Shown: positions 18,866 through 26,505 of the stretch, one piece after another
Position numbering within the stretch: position 1 is the stretch's first letter
Layout of the letters: each line of letters opens with the position of its first letter
Assembly (NCBI RefSeq): GCF_030732985.1
Contig: NZ_JASHJX010000006.1
Coordinates: 61,575-125,574 of the forward strand
Direction: 5' to 3'
Source: Nioella sp. MMSF_3534
GTDB taxonomy: Bacteria; Pseudomonadota; Alphaproteobacteria; Rhodobacterales; Rhodobacteraceae
DNA: 64,000 nt
Translations under genes and position numbers: made by a program
Notes under the pieces: generated by a model
The model's input: only the letters and a program-made list of their open reading frames with translations
The model's database searches: none
What the model was told of the DNA's origin: nothing

Positions 18866-19554
18866 GTGCCGGACACCCTTGCGGCAATCTTCCGCGCGAT
18901 GACTTCCGAAACAAGCAGCGCGGTCATGGCCACGGCGACCGAGACCAGCACAAGCCGCATCGCCGCGTCTTCACCGCCCGGCACTTGCAGGAAGGCATAG
19001 ATTGCGGAGGGCACGGTGCGGGTCTGGCCGGGGATGTTGGACACGAAAGTAATCGTCGCGCCGAATTCCCCCATGGCCTTGGCAAAGGCCAGGATCGCGC
19101 CCGCGATGATGCCGGGCAGGATCATCGGCAAGGTCACGGTGGCAAAGACCCAAAGGCGAGAGGCCCCGAGCGTGGCGGCCGCCTGTTCCAGCTTGGGATC
19201 GACGGCTTCGATCGACAGGCGAATGGCGCGCACCATCAGCGGAAAGGCCATGACGGCGGCAGCCAGCGCCGCACCGGTCCAGCGGAAGGCCAGGACAATG
19301 CCTATGTCTTGCAGAACCGACCCGACAGGCCCGCGCGTCCCGAAGGTCAGGAGCAACAGGTAACCGGTGACCACGGGCGGCAGGATCAGCGGCAGGTGTA
19401 CCAGTCCGTTGACCAAACCATGCCCCGGAAACCTCCAGCGCGCCAGCGCATAGGCGGTAAAGATGCCAAGCGGCAGGCTGGCCAGCGTCGCCCAAAGCGA
19501 CACGCGCAGCGACAGGGCCACCGCTTGCCATTCTTCCGGTCCCAGCCAGTCCAC
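18862..19554 (-). CDS. modB: Molybdate ABC transporter permease
   Basis: A 230-residue inner-membrane permease with five to six helices. FRWTGAALAAAVMAFPLMVRAIRLSIEAVD and the EAA-type loop AAATLGASRLWVFATVTLPMILPGIIAGAILAFAKAMGEFGATI are typical of ModB. I chose the GTG at 19554 (VDWLGPEEWQAVALSLRVS), five bases after the modA stop with a GGGGGA upstream. The frame also opens inside modA but that is unlikely. Confidence 0.92.
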   Translation of the reverse strand: MDWLGPEEWQAVALSLRVSLWATLASLPLGIFTAYALARWRFPGHGLVNGLVHLPLILPPVVTGYLLLLTFGTRGPVGSVLQDIGIVLAFRWTGAALAAAVMAFPLMVRAIRLSIEAVDPKLEQAAATLGASRLWVFATVTLPMILPGIIAGAILAFAKAMGEFGATITFVSNIPGQTRTVPSAIYAFLQVPGGEDAAMRLVLVSVAVAMTALLVSEVIARKIAARVSGT

Positions 19555-19558
19555 CGGC

Positions 19559-20380
19559 CTAGTCCCCCAACACTGTGAAGCCCTCAGCCTCGAACACCGC
19601 GCGGGCATCGGGGCCTAGAAGGAAGGTCAGGAACCCTCCGGCCTCCTCTCCGGCCGGACCGTATAACAGGGCAGCCGGATAGGTGATCTGCGGGTGGCTG
19701 TCCGGGGGGAATGTCGCGATCACGTGAACCTCGGGATTGGCCCGTGCATCGGTCGCATAGACCACGCCAAGCGGGGCCTCGCCAAGCGCAACCAACGCCA
19801 GCGCCGCCCGGACATTATCCGTCTCGACCACCTGCGTGGCCACCTGATCCCACAGCCCAAGCGTGTTCAGCGCCGCGCGTCCGTAGATCCCTGCGGGCAC
19901 GGCTTGCGTCAGCGCCATGGCGAGGCGACCGGGGCCGAGCAGCGCGGAGAGATCCAGGTCAGCGTTTAGGTCGACATGGTCGATTGGCTCATGCGCGATC
20001 AGCACAAGGCTATTGCCCAACAGGTCAGTTCGGCTGTCGGGGTCGATCAGATCCCCCGCCTGCAGAAGGTCCATCCAATCGGGGTTGGCGGAAATGAAGA
20101 TATCGGCAGGGGCGCCTAGCTGAATCTGGCGCGCAAGGGCCGACGATCCCGCGAAGGAAAGCGCGATCTCCCCGCCTTCTGTGTCTTCATACTGCTCCGC
20201 AACCTGCGTCAGCGCCGTGGTCAGGCTGGCGGCAGCGAAGACCGTCACCGTTTCGGCTGCTGCCGGGGCAGAGGCCAAGATCATGGCCAACAAAGATGCC
20301 ATGAAACAGACAAGGCGCGCGGGTCCGGGTTGATGAGTGATCCCCTCCACGTTATGGCCACTGAAACACATCGCTGACAT
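19559..20380 (-). CDS. modA: Molybdate periplasmic binding protein
   Basis: The 273-residue binding protein has a long N-terminal region followed by a Sec-type signal (LLAMILASAPAAAE). The mature protein has ETVTVFAAASLTTALTQVAEQYE, LSFAGSSALARQIQLGAPADIFISA and ATDARANPEVHVIATFP, all typical of ModA. The chosen start overlaps the modE stop as TGATG, indicating coupling. An internal ATG (MASLLAMIL) would give a shorter, more usual signal peptide. Confidence 0.93.
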   Translation of the reverse strand: MSAMCFSGHNVEGITHQPGPARLVCFMASLLAMILASAPAAAETVTVFAAASLTTALTQVAEQYEDTEGGEIALSFAGSSALARQIQLGAPADIFISANPDWMDLLQAGDLIDPDSRTDLLGNSLVLIAHEPIDHVDLNADLDLSALLGPGRLAMALTQAVPAGIYGRAALNTLGLWDQVATQVVETDNVRAALALVALGEAPLGVVYATDARANPEVHVIATFPPDSHPQITYPAALLYGPAGEEAGGFLTFLLGPDARAVFEAEGFTVLGD

Positions 20381-20781
20381 CAGCCGTGCCCCTGATTGTC
20401 CGGGGCGGCATCCCCGGTCTTCAACAGATCCGATATGGCATTGATCCGCGCGGCACCTGCCTCGGCAGCGATGTCTTCCAGTTTCCGATAATGCTTCAGC
20501 ACTTGTTCCCCGGCTTCGGTCAATCTTGCACCGCCGCCTTTCGCCCCGCCCCGAACGCTGTCGACGAGCGGCGTTCGAAACGCGCCATTCATCTGATCTA
20601 CAAGGGTCCACGCCCTTTTGTAGCTCATGGACATGGCCCGTCCGGCAGCGGCAATCGAACCGGTGTCGCGTATGCCCTCCAGCAGATCCGCCTTGCCGGG
20701 GCCAAGCATCAGGTCATCTCCGAAGAGAAGTCTGAGGCGCAAGCGGGAGGGTGGTGATGGCAACTGGTCGGGGTGGGACAT
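20380..20781 (-). CDS. modE: ModE-type molybdenum regulator, DNA-binding domain only
   Basis: The 133-residue protein matches the winged-helix half of ModE: LLFGDDLMLGPGKADLLEGIRDTGSIAAAGRAMSMSYKRAWTLVDQMN, then GGGARLTEAGEQVLKHYRKLE. The molbindin (Mop) domains of full-length ModE (about 260 residues in E. coli) are absent, so molybdate sensing in cis is missing. Short ModE forms of this kind are known in alphaproteobacteria. It is the first gene of modEABC and probably autoregulates it. Confidence 0.85.
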   Translation of the reverse strand: MSHPDQLPSPPSRLRLRLLFGDDLMLGPGKADLLEGIRDTGSIAAAGRAMSMSYKRAWTLVDQMNGAFRTPLVDSVRGGAKGGGARLTEAGEQVLKHYRKLEDIAAEAGAARINAISDLLKTGDAAPDNQGHG

Positions 20782-20916
20782 GAAAAGGAGTTAGCCGCAT
20801 GAGCCGCCCGATGGCAAGGGCTCATTATGTCTCAGAGAATATATCGAATGTGCCAGAACTCCGCCCTCATGGCAGGACAAGCCCGGACCGCTGACCGCAT
20901 CATGTGGCTGCGCCCC

Positions 20917-22710
20917 TCAACGCCCGGCGGCATAGGCTTGCATCAGGCGCGGCGTTGCAGCGGCGGACATGATCCCGTCAGGCCGGATGCGCGCGGCGGT
21001 CAGCCGCCCGATGGCCCATGGGTCCGAGACCTCCAGCCGGTGGCCGCGCCGGTCCAGTTCGGCCAGCGTCGCCTTGGGGAAGTTCGGCTCGATCACCAGA
21101 CGTCCGGGCCTGGTGCCGCGCGGATAGAAGCTTTCCAGCAGGTGGCCCGTGTGGAAAAGCGGCCCGTCGATGGCCTCTTGCATGTTCATGCCGTGATGGA
21201 TCAGCCGCAGCAGAAAGGTCAGCTGCCATTGATCCTGCTGATCCCCGCCCGGTGTGCCAAAGGCCAGCCTCGCCCCGTCCGGGGCCTGGGCCATCGAGGG
21301 CGACAGTGTCGTGCGCGGCCTGCGACCGGGGGCGAGCGAGGTGGGCAACCCCTCCTCCAACCAGAACATCTGCGCACGGGTGTTGAGCGGAACCCCAAGC
21401 CCCGGCACCACGGGCGAGGATTTCAGCCATCCGCCCGACGGTGTCGCAGACACCATGTTGCCCCATTGGTCCACCACATCGACGTGGCAGGTATCGCCTT
21501 TTTTCGCCGTCATATGCGCCATTGTCGGCTCACCGATGCCGATACCGGTATTGTCCGGCACGGGTTCCGCCACGTGGGCGCGGAAGGCATTGGCCCATCC
21601 CTCATATCCCGCGATGGAGCCCGGCCGGAAATCGAAACTGGCGTTATCCCCGATTTCGGCCCGCCGCGCCACGCCGTACTCGGCTGACAGAAGCGTTTTC
21701 AGCGGCAGATCCTTGCCATTCGGCTCTCCCAGATAGGCGTCGCGATCCGCGAAGGCGAGCTTCAGCGCCTCGGTGACGAGGTGAACGACCTCCGCCCCCA
21801 TCGGGTCCATCCCGGCCAGATCGTCGCCGCGCAGCATTTGCAGGCATTGCAACAGCACCGGACCCTGGGTCCAGCCGCCGCATTTCCAGACGGTCCAGCC
21901 CGCATGATCGACCGAGATCGGGGCCTCAAAGCTCGCCCGCCAATCGGCCATGTCCTGCCCGGTCATCACGCCCTTGTGGCGTTGGCCCGAGGCGTCCAGC
22001 ACCTCGGCATCGCGCAGGAAATCGTCAATCGCTTCTGCGACAAACCCTTCGTAGAAAGCAACCCGCGCCGCTTCGATCTGCGCCACCCGGTCCACGCCCG
22101 CGCCCTTGGCCTCATCGACCAGCCTCTCCCAGAAATCGGCCAGTGCGGGGTTGGCGAAGAGCGCGCCTGCTTGGGGTGCTGATCCACCGGGCAGCCAGAC
22201 CGGGGCGGAGGTTGGCCATTCCGTTCGGAACACATCCGCCATGCCCGCAATCTCATTCGCGACACGCGGCAGGATCGGATGCCCATGGCGCGCATAGTGG
22301 ATCGCGGGGGCCAGCACGTCGGCCAGCGGCAGGCGACCGTGGTCGCGGAGCAGCAACATCCACGCGTCAAAAGCCCCCGGCACGACAGTGGCCAGCAGGC
22401 CGGAACCGGGGATACGGGTCAGCCCCTGGGCGCGGTAATGGTCAATCGTCGCCCCGGCAGGCGCGGTCCCCTGCCCGCAGATCACAACGGGTTCCTCCGC
22501 CCCGGCAGCGCGGAAAAGCAGCGGCATGTCGCCCAAAGGCCCGTTCAGATGCGGCTCCACCACGTTCAAAACAAAGCCCGTGGCCACCGCCGCATCAGCT
22601 GCACTACCGCCCGCCTCCAGCATCTTCATGCCTGCCGCCGTGGCCAGCCAATGGGTGCTGGTGACCATGCCGAACGTGCCGGAGATTTCGGGCCGCGTGG
22701 TGAATGTCAT
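20917..22710 (-). CDS. Gamma-glutamyltransferase family protein
   Basis: A 597-residue Ntn-hydrolase family protein. GMVTSTHWLATAAGMKMLEAGGSAADAAVATGFVLNVVEPHLNG is the family opening. The autoprocessing nucleophile is expected at Thr407 in KKGDTCHVDVVDQWGN, and PSMAQAPDGARLAFGTPGGDQQ is the closing glycine-rich block. No export signal is evident, so it is probably cytosolic. It ends an operon with the aminotransferase and two dimethylglycine-dehydrogenase-like genes and could split gamma-glutamyl or related amide substrates there. The start at 22710 is preferred to an upstream TTG. Confidence 0.88.
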   Translation of the reverse strand: MTFTTRPEISGTFGMVTSTHWLATAAGMKMLEAGGSAADAAVATGFVLNVVEPHLNGPLGDMPLLFRAAGAEEPVVICGQGTAPAGATIDHYRAQGLTRIPGSGLLATVVPGAFDAWMLLLRDHGRLPLADVLAPAIHYARHGHPILPRVANEIAGMADVFRTEWPTSAPVWLPGGSAPQAGALFANPALADFWERLVDEAKGAGVDRVAQIEAARVAFYEGFVAEAIDDFLRDAEVLDASGQRHKGVMTGQDMADWRASFEAPISVDHAGWTVWKCGGWTQGPVLLQCLQMLRGDDLAGMDPMGAEVVHLVTEALKLAFADRDAYLGEPNGKDLPLKTLLSAEYGVARRAEIGDNASFDFRPGSIAGYEGWANAFRAHVAEPVPDNTGIGIGEPTMAHMTAKKGDTCHVDVVDQWGNMVSATPSGGWLKSSPVVPGLGVPLNTRAQMFWLEEGLPTSLAPGRRPRTTLSPSMAQAPDGARLAFGTPGGDQQDQWQLTFLLRLIHHGMNMQEAIDGPLFHTGHLLESFYPRGTRPGRLVIEPNFPKATLAELDRRGHRLEVSDPWAIGRLTAARIRPDGIMSAAATPRLMQAYAAGR

Positions 22711-22779
22711 GAGGCTTGCTTTCAGTTGGACGACTGTCCCCAAGTCAAAGCGCAGATGGGCGCGACAGGCAATGCCCCG

Positions 22780-24090
22780 TCAGCCGAGCGCGGTGAAGGC
22801 CCGGTCGAGCCCTTCCGCCACCTCGTCCACATCTGCCAAAGACAGGCACATCGGCGGCACCATGCGCAGCACCGATTGCGTGGGCCCGGATTTGGACAGG
22901 ATCAGGCGCGAGGCGCGGCAGTTCTCGAACACCGCCGATGTGGTGTCGCGGTCGGGTTCCTTGCTGCGCCGGTCCTTCACCATCTCGATGGCCAGCATCA
23001 GCCCCCTGCCCCGCACGTCGCCAATGGCCTCGTGCTTGTCCTTCAACTCATGCAGGCGCTTGAGCAGTGCCGCGCCGACCGTTCGGGCGTTTTCCTGCAC
23101 CTTGTCCTCGCGGATGACCTTCAGCACCGCGCGTCCCGCCGCGCAGCTGGTGGGATTGGCGCCATAGGTGTGGAACATGAACTTTTCCGCCATCGGCGCG
23201 GCGATGTCCTTTCGGGTCACCACGGCCCCAAGCGGGAAGCCATTGCCGATCCCCTTGGCCATGACGACGATATCGGGCACCACGCCATCGGCCTCGAACC
23301 CCCACATGTGATCGCCCGTGCGCCCGAAACCCGATTGCACCTCATCCGCGATGTAAAGCCCGCCCGCTGCGCGCACCCGCTCCGCCGCGCCGGACATGTA
23401 GCCCTTGGGCATCTCGATGATGCCGCCATAGCCCTGCACGCTTTCCACCAGCATCCCGGCGATCCTGCCGGAGGTCGCGGTGGCAATAGTGCGCTCGATC
23501 TCATCCAGATACGGGGCCGCCCCCGCGTTTTCCCCGAAGATCCCGCGATACTGGTTGGGGTCGGCCACAAAGGCGACGTTGCCGGGCATGCCGGGGTGGC
23601 GCCAGGTAGAAATGCCGGTGACGGATTGCGCGGCGGCGGTCGGCCCGTGATAGGCGGTGCGCAGCGCCAGCAGGTCAAGATTGCCCGTATAGGTCCGCGC
23701 GATGGTCATGGCGAGGTCGATGGCCTCGGCCCCGGAATTGGTGAAATGCACCACCCAGTCATGGCCCTTGGGCATGGTCGCGGCCAGTTCCTCCGCCAGA
23801 TGGGCAGGAACCGGGTGATAGAACATCGTCGTGCAATGGGTCAGATCGGCGGCCTGCGCTTGGGCGGCGGCGACCACCTTGGGGTGCGAATGGCCGACCG
23901 AGATGCAGACGTTCATGCCCAGAAGGTCGGTATACTTGTTGCCCTCCGCATCCCACAGGTATTGCATCTGCCCTTTGCGGAAGACGATCGGATCCTTGAA
24001 GGGCACGAATTTCGTCTGTGTTGCCGCGTAATAGGCGTCGCGGCGGCGAGCGGTGCCTTCGGTCGTCCAGTCAATGGGTAGGTCGGTCAT
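22780..24090 (-). CDS. Class III pyridoxal-phosphate aminotransferase (AGXT2-like)
   Basis: The 436-residue fold-type I aminotransferase shows VHFTNSGAEAIDLAMTIAR, LYIADEVQSGFGRTGDHMWGFEADGVVPDIVVMAKGIGNGFPLGA (with the PLP lysine in MAKG), and HTYGANPTSCAAGRAVL. The layout is close to alanine-glyoxylate aminotransferase 2 and similar omega-amino transaminases. In this operon it could move the amino group between glyoxylate and glycine or process a beta-amino acid derived from a methylated amine. It lies 12 nt downstream of the flavoprotein gene. Confidence 0.9.
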   Translation of the reverse strand: MTDLPIDWTTEGTARRRDAYYAATQTKFVPFKDPIVFRKGQMQYLWDAEGNKYTDLLGMNVCISVGHSHPKVVAAAQAQAADLTHCTTMFYHPVPAHLAEELAATMPKGHDWVVHFTNSGAEAIDLAMTIARTYTGNLDLLALRTAYHGPTAAAQSVTGISTWRHPGMPGNVAFVADPNQYRGIFGENAGAAPYLDEIERTIATATSGRIAGMLVESVQGYGGIIEMPKGYMSGAAERVRAAGGLYIADEVQSGFGRTGDHMWGFEADGVVPDIVVMAKGIGNGFPLGAVVTRKDIAAPMAEKFMFHTYGANPTSCAAGRAVLKVIREDKVQENARTVGAALLKRLHELKDKHEAIGDVRGRGLMLAIEMVKDRRSKEPDRDTTSAVFENCRASRLILSKSGPTQSVLRMVPPMCLSLADVDEVAEGLDRAFTALG

Positions 24091-24102
24091 CTTGGGCTCC
24101 TT

Positions 24103-26505
24103 TCACGCGCGCAGGCGGCTGTTGTCGGGGTCGAAGGGCGGGCGGTCCAGCACGGTGGCGGTGCGGCGCTGGCCCAGGATTTCGATACTCAGGGCCTCAC
24201 CCGACAGCGGTTCGCGCAGCAAAGCAAGGGCCAGAGCCTGACCAACCCTATGGCCAAACCCGCCCGAGGTGACGATGCCGATGATCCGGTCGCCCTGCCG
24301 GACAGGGTGGGCATAGAACGGATCGGTCCGACCGTCCTCGATTCGCAGCAGGACAGACTGCCAATCGTTGGGGCGCGTCAGCAGGGCCTGCCGTCCGGGG
24401 AAGTCGCGGCCCTCGCTCTTTGTGAAGGCGGCAAGCCCGCTTTCCAGCGGAGAGCGTTCGGTGGTCAGGTCCGCGCCCCACCCGCGATAGCCTTTTTCGA
24501 GCCGCATGGAATTGGCGGCATAGGCCCCGTAAAAGCCAATCCCATGGGGCTGGCCAGCCTCTTCAAACGCATCGAAAAGCGCGGGCAGGTGCGCTGCCTC
24601 GGCATGCAGTTCCCACCCCAATTCGCCAAGATAGGAGACGCGAAGCGCCCGCACCGGCAGACCCGCGACGGTGATCTCCTGCACGGCAAGCCACGGGAAG
24701 CCGTCGCCAAGGTCTGCATCGGTCAGCGCCCCCAGAACATCGCGCGATTTTGGCCCCATCAGGCCGATGACCCCGAGCCGCTCGGTGACATTCGTCACGG
24801 CCACATTGAAGCCCGACGCATGCGTGTTCAACAGGTCGAGGTCGATCTCCTCCGCCGCTGCGGCGCTGGTCAGATAGGCGTGATCCTTGGCCAGCCGGGC
24901 CACGGTAAATTCCGACAACACGCCCCCTGCCGGGGTCAGCGCATGGATCAGCCCGATCCGACCGATGCGCGGCGGCCTGTTGGCCCCGAGCGTATCGAGG
25001 AAGTCTGACGTACCTGGCCCGGTGACCTCGAATTTCGAGAAAACCGACAGATCGGCCAGCGCCACTCTGTTCGTCACACAGGCGACCTCCCGCGCGACGG
25101 GCTCGAACCAGTTTGTCCGCTGGAAACTCTCCCTCGCATGATCATCGGGCCTGTCGGAGAACCAGTTGGGCCGCTCCCAGCCATGCGCCGCGCCCATGAC
25201 GGCACCGCGCGCAACCATGCGGTCATGCAACGGCGACAGGCGCAACCCGCGCCCGGCGGGGCGTTCCTCATACGGGTAGTGCACGCCGAATTGCAGGCCG
25301 AAGCATTCCACCGCCTTGGCCACGCGGAAGTCACGATCCGCCCAAGCCCCGAAACGGCGGCTGTCCACGGCAAGCGCATCCATCGGCGGTGCCCCATGCG
25401 TCATCCAATGGGCCAGGAACCAGCCCGCGCCGCCGCCTTCCATCACCCCCATGGAAGACCCTGTCAGCAACCACGCCCCCGGCACCCCATGGGCTGGACC
25501 GATCAGCGGATTGGCGTCGGGGGTGAAGGTAATCGGGCCGTTCACCACCGTCTTGACCCCGCCATTCCCCACGGCTGGAACGCGGGCCATCGCGGCCTCG
25601 ATGATATGCTCCACCCGGTCCAGATCGGGCGGCATCAGCTCGGCCCCGAACTCCGGCGGAACGCCATCGACAGACCAAACCTGCGCTTCTTTCTCGTAGG
25701 GGCCAAGGATCAGCCCGTCGCGTTCCTGCCGCAGATACCAGCTTTCTTCCGGGTCGCGGATCATGGGCAGTTCGGGCAGACCTGCCGCGATACGCTCGGC
25801 CACGTCGGGCACGGTGTCGGTGACAAGGTACTGGTGCAGCACGGGGACGGAGGGCACGTTCACCCCCATCATCTGGCCGACCTCGAAGCCCCAGGTTCCG
25901 GCGGCATTCACGATCTGGCGGGCGCGGATTGTTCCTTTGGGCGTTTCCACGATCCAGGCCTTGTCCTCGCGCGCAATGGACAGAACCGGGTTCTGGCGCA
26001 GGATCGTGGCCCCGTTCCGCTGCGCAACCTGCGCCATCGCGTTGGTGGCCAGCGAGGGGTCGACATGGCCGTCATCGGGCTCATATATCCCGCCCAACAG
26101 ACCGTCGAGCCGCGCCAGCGGGTGCAGTTCCGCGATCCGGTCCGGCGTCAGTACCTCCAGCGGGTAACCGGTAAAGGCCGAGAGCCCCGCCACATGGCGG
26201 AACTCGTCCATCCGGTCGGGGTTCTTCGTTACCCGCATGGCGCCGGACCGATGGAACCCACAGCTTTGCCCGGTCTCTTCCGGCAGCACGTCACGATATA
26301 GCTTCACCGAATGCGCCCGAAGCGCCTGGATCGTGGCGCTATGGGCGAAATGGGTGCACAGCCCCGCCGCGTGCCAGGTCGAGCCATGGGTCAGGTCGTT
26401 CTTTTCCGTCAGCACCACGTCGGACCAGCCCGCCTTGGCGAGGTGATAGGCCAGCGACACGCCCATGGCGCCGCCGCCAATAATGAAAACCTGCGCCTCG
26501 GTCAT
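24103..26505 (-). CDS. Dimethylglycine/sarcosine dehydrogenase-like flavoprotein, copy 1
   Basis: An 800-residue three-part enzyme. The N-terminal DAO FAD domain carries FIIGGGAMGVSLAYHLAKAG and STWHAAGL, the region of covalent FAD attachment in relatives. A central FAO_M domain follows at about 385-440, then a C-terminal folate-binding GcvT-like half from about residue 445 (GLIHALTPAGGVLSEFTVARLAKDHAYL, LRVSYLGELGWELHA, LEKGYRGWGADLT). Such enzymes oxidatively remove a methyl group from N-methylglycines and pass it to tetrahydrofolate. It overlaps the upstream paralog by four bases. Confidence 0.9.
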   Translation of the reverse strand: MTEAQVFIIGGGAMGVSLAYHLAKAGWSDVVLTEKNDLTHGSTWHAAGLCTHFAHSATIQALRAHSVKLYRDVLPEETGQSCGFHRSGAMRVTKNPDRMDEFRHVAGLSAFTGYPLEVLTPDRIAELHPLARLDGLLGGIYEPDDGHVDPSLATNAMAQVAQRNGATILRQNPVLSIAREDKAWIVETPKGTIRARQIVNAAGTWGFEVGQMMGVNVPSVPVLHQYLVTDTVPDVAERIAAGLPELPMIRDPEESWYLRQERDGLILGPYEKEAQVWSVDGVPPEFGAELMPPDLDRVEHIIEAAMARVPAVGNGGVKTVVNGPITFTPDANPLIGPAHGVPGAWLLTGSSMGVMEGGGAGWFLAHWMTHGAPPMDALAVDSRRFGAWADRDFRVAKAVECFGLQFGVHYPYEERPAGRGLRLSPLHDRMVARGAVMGAAHGWERPNWFSDRPDDHARESFQRTNWFEPVAREVACVTNRVALADLSVFSKFEVTGPGTSDFLDTLGANRPPRIGRIGLIHALTPAGGVLSEFTVARLAKDHAYLTSAAAAEEIDLDLLNTHASGFNVAVTNVTERLGVIGLMGPKSRDVLGALTDADLGDGFPWLAVQEITVAGLPVRALRVSYLGELGWELHAEAAHLPALFDAFEEAGQPHGIGFYGAYAANSMRLEKGYRGWGADLTTERSPLESGLAAFTKSEGRDFPGRQALLTRPNDWQSVLLRIEDGRTDPFYAHPVRQGDRIIGIVTSGGFGHRVGQALALALLREPLSGEALSIEILGQRRTATVLDRPPFDPDNSRLRA

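Noticed and set aside
22279..24081. 600-residue plus-strand frame across the aminotransferase and GGT genes
   Set aside because: Shadow of two well-supported minus-strand genes; no motifs.
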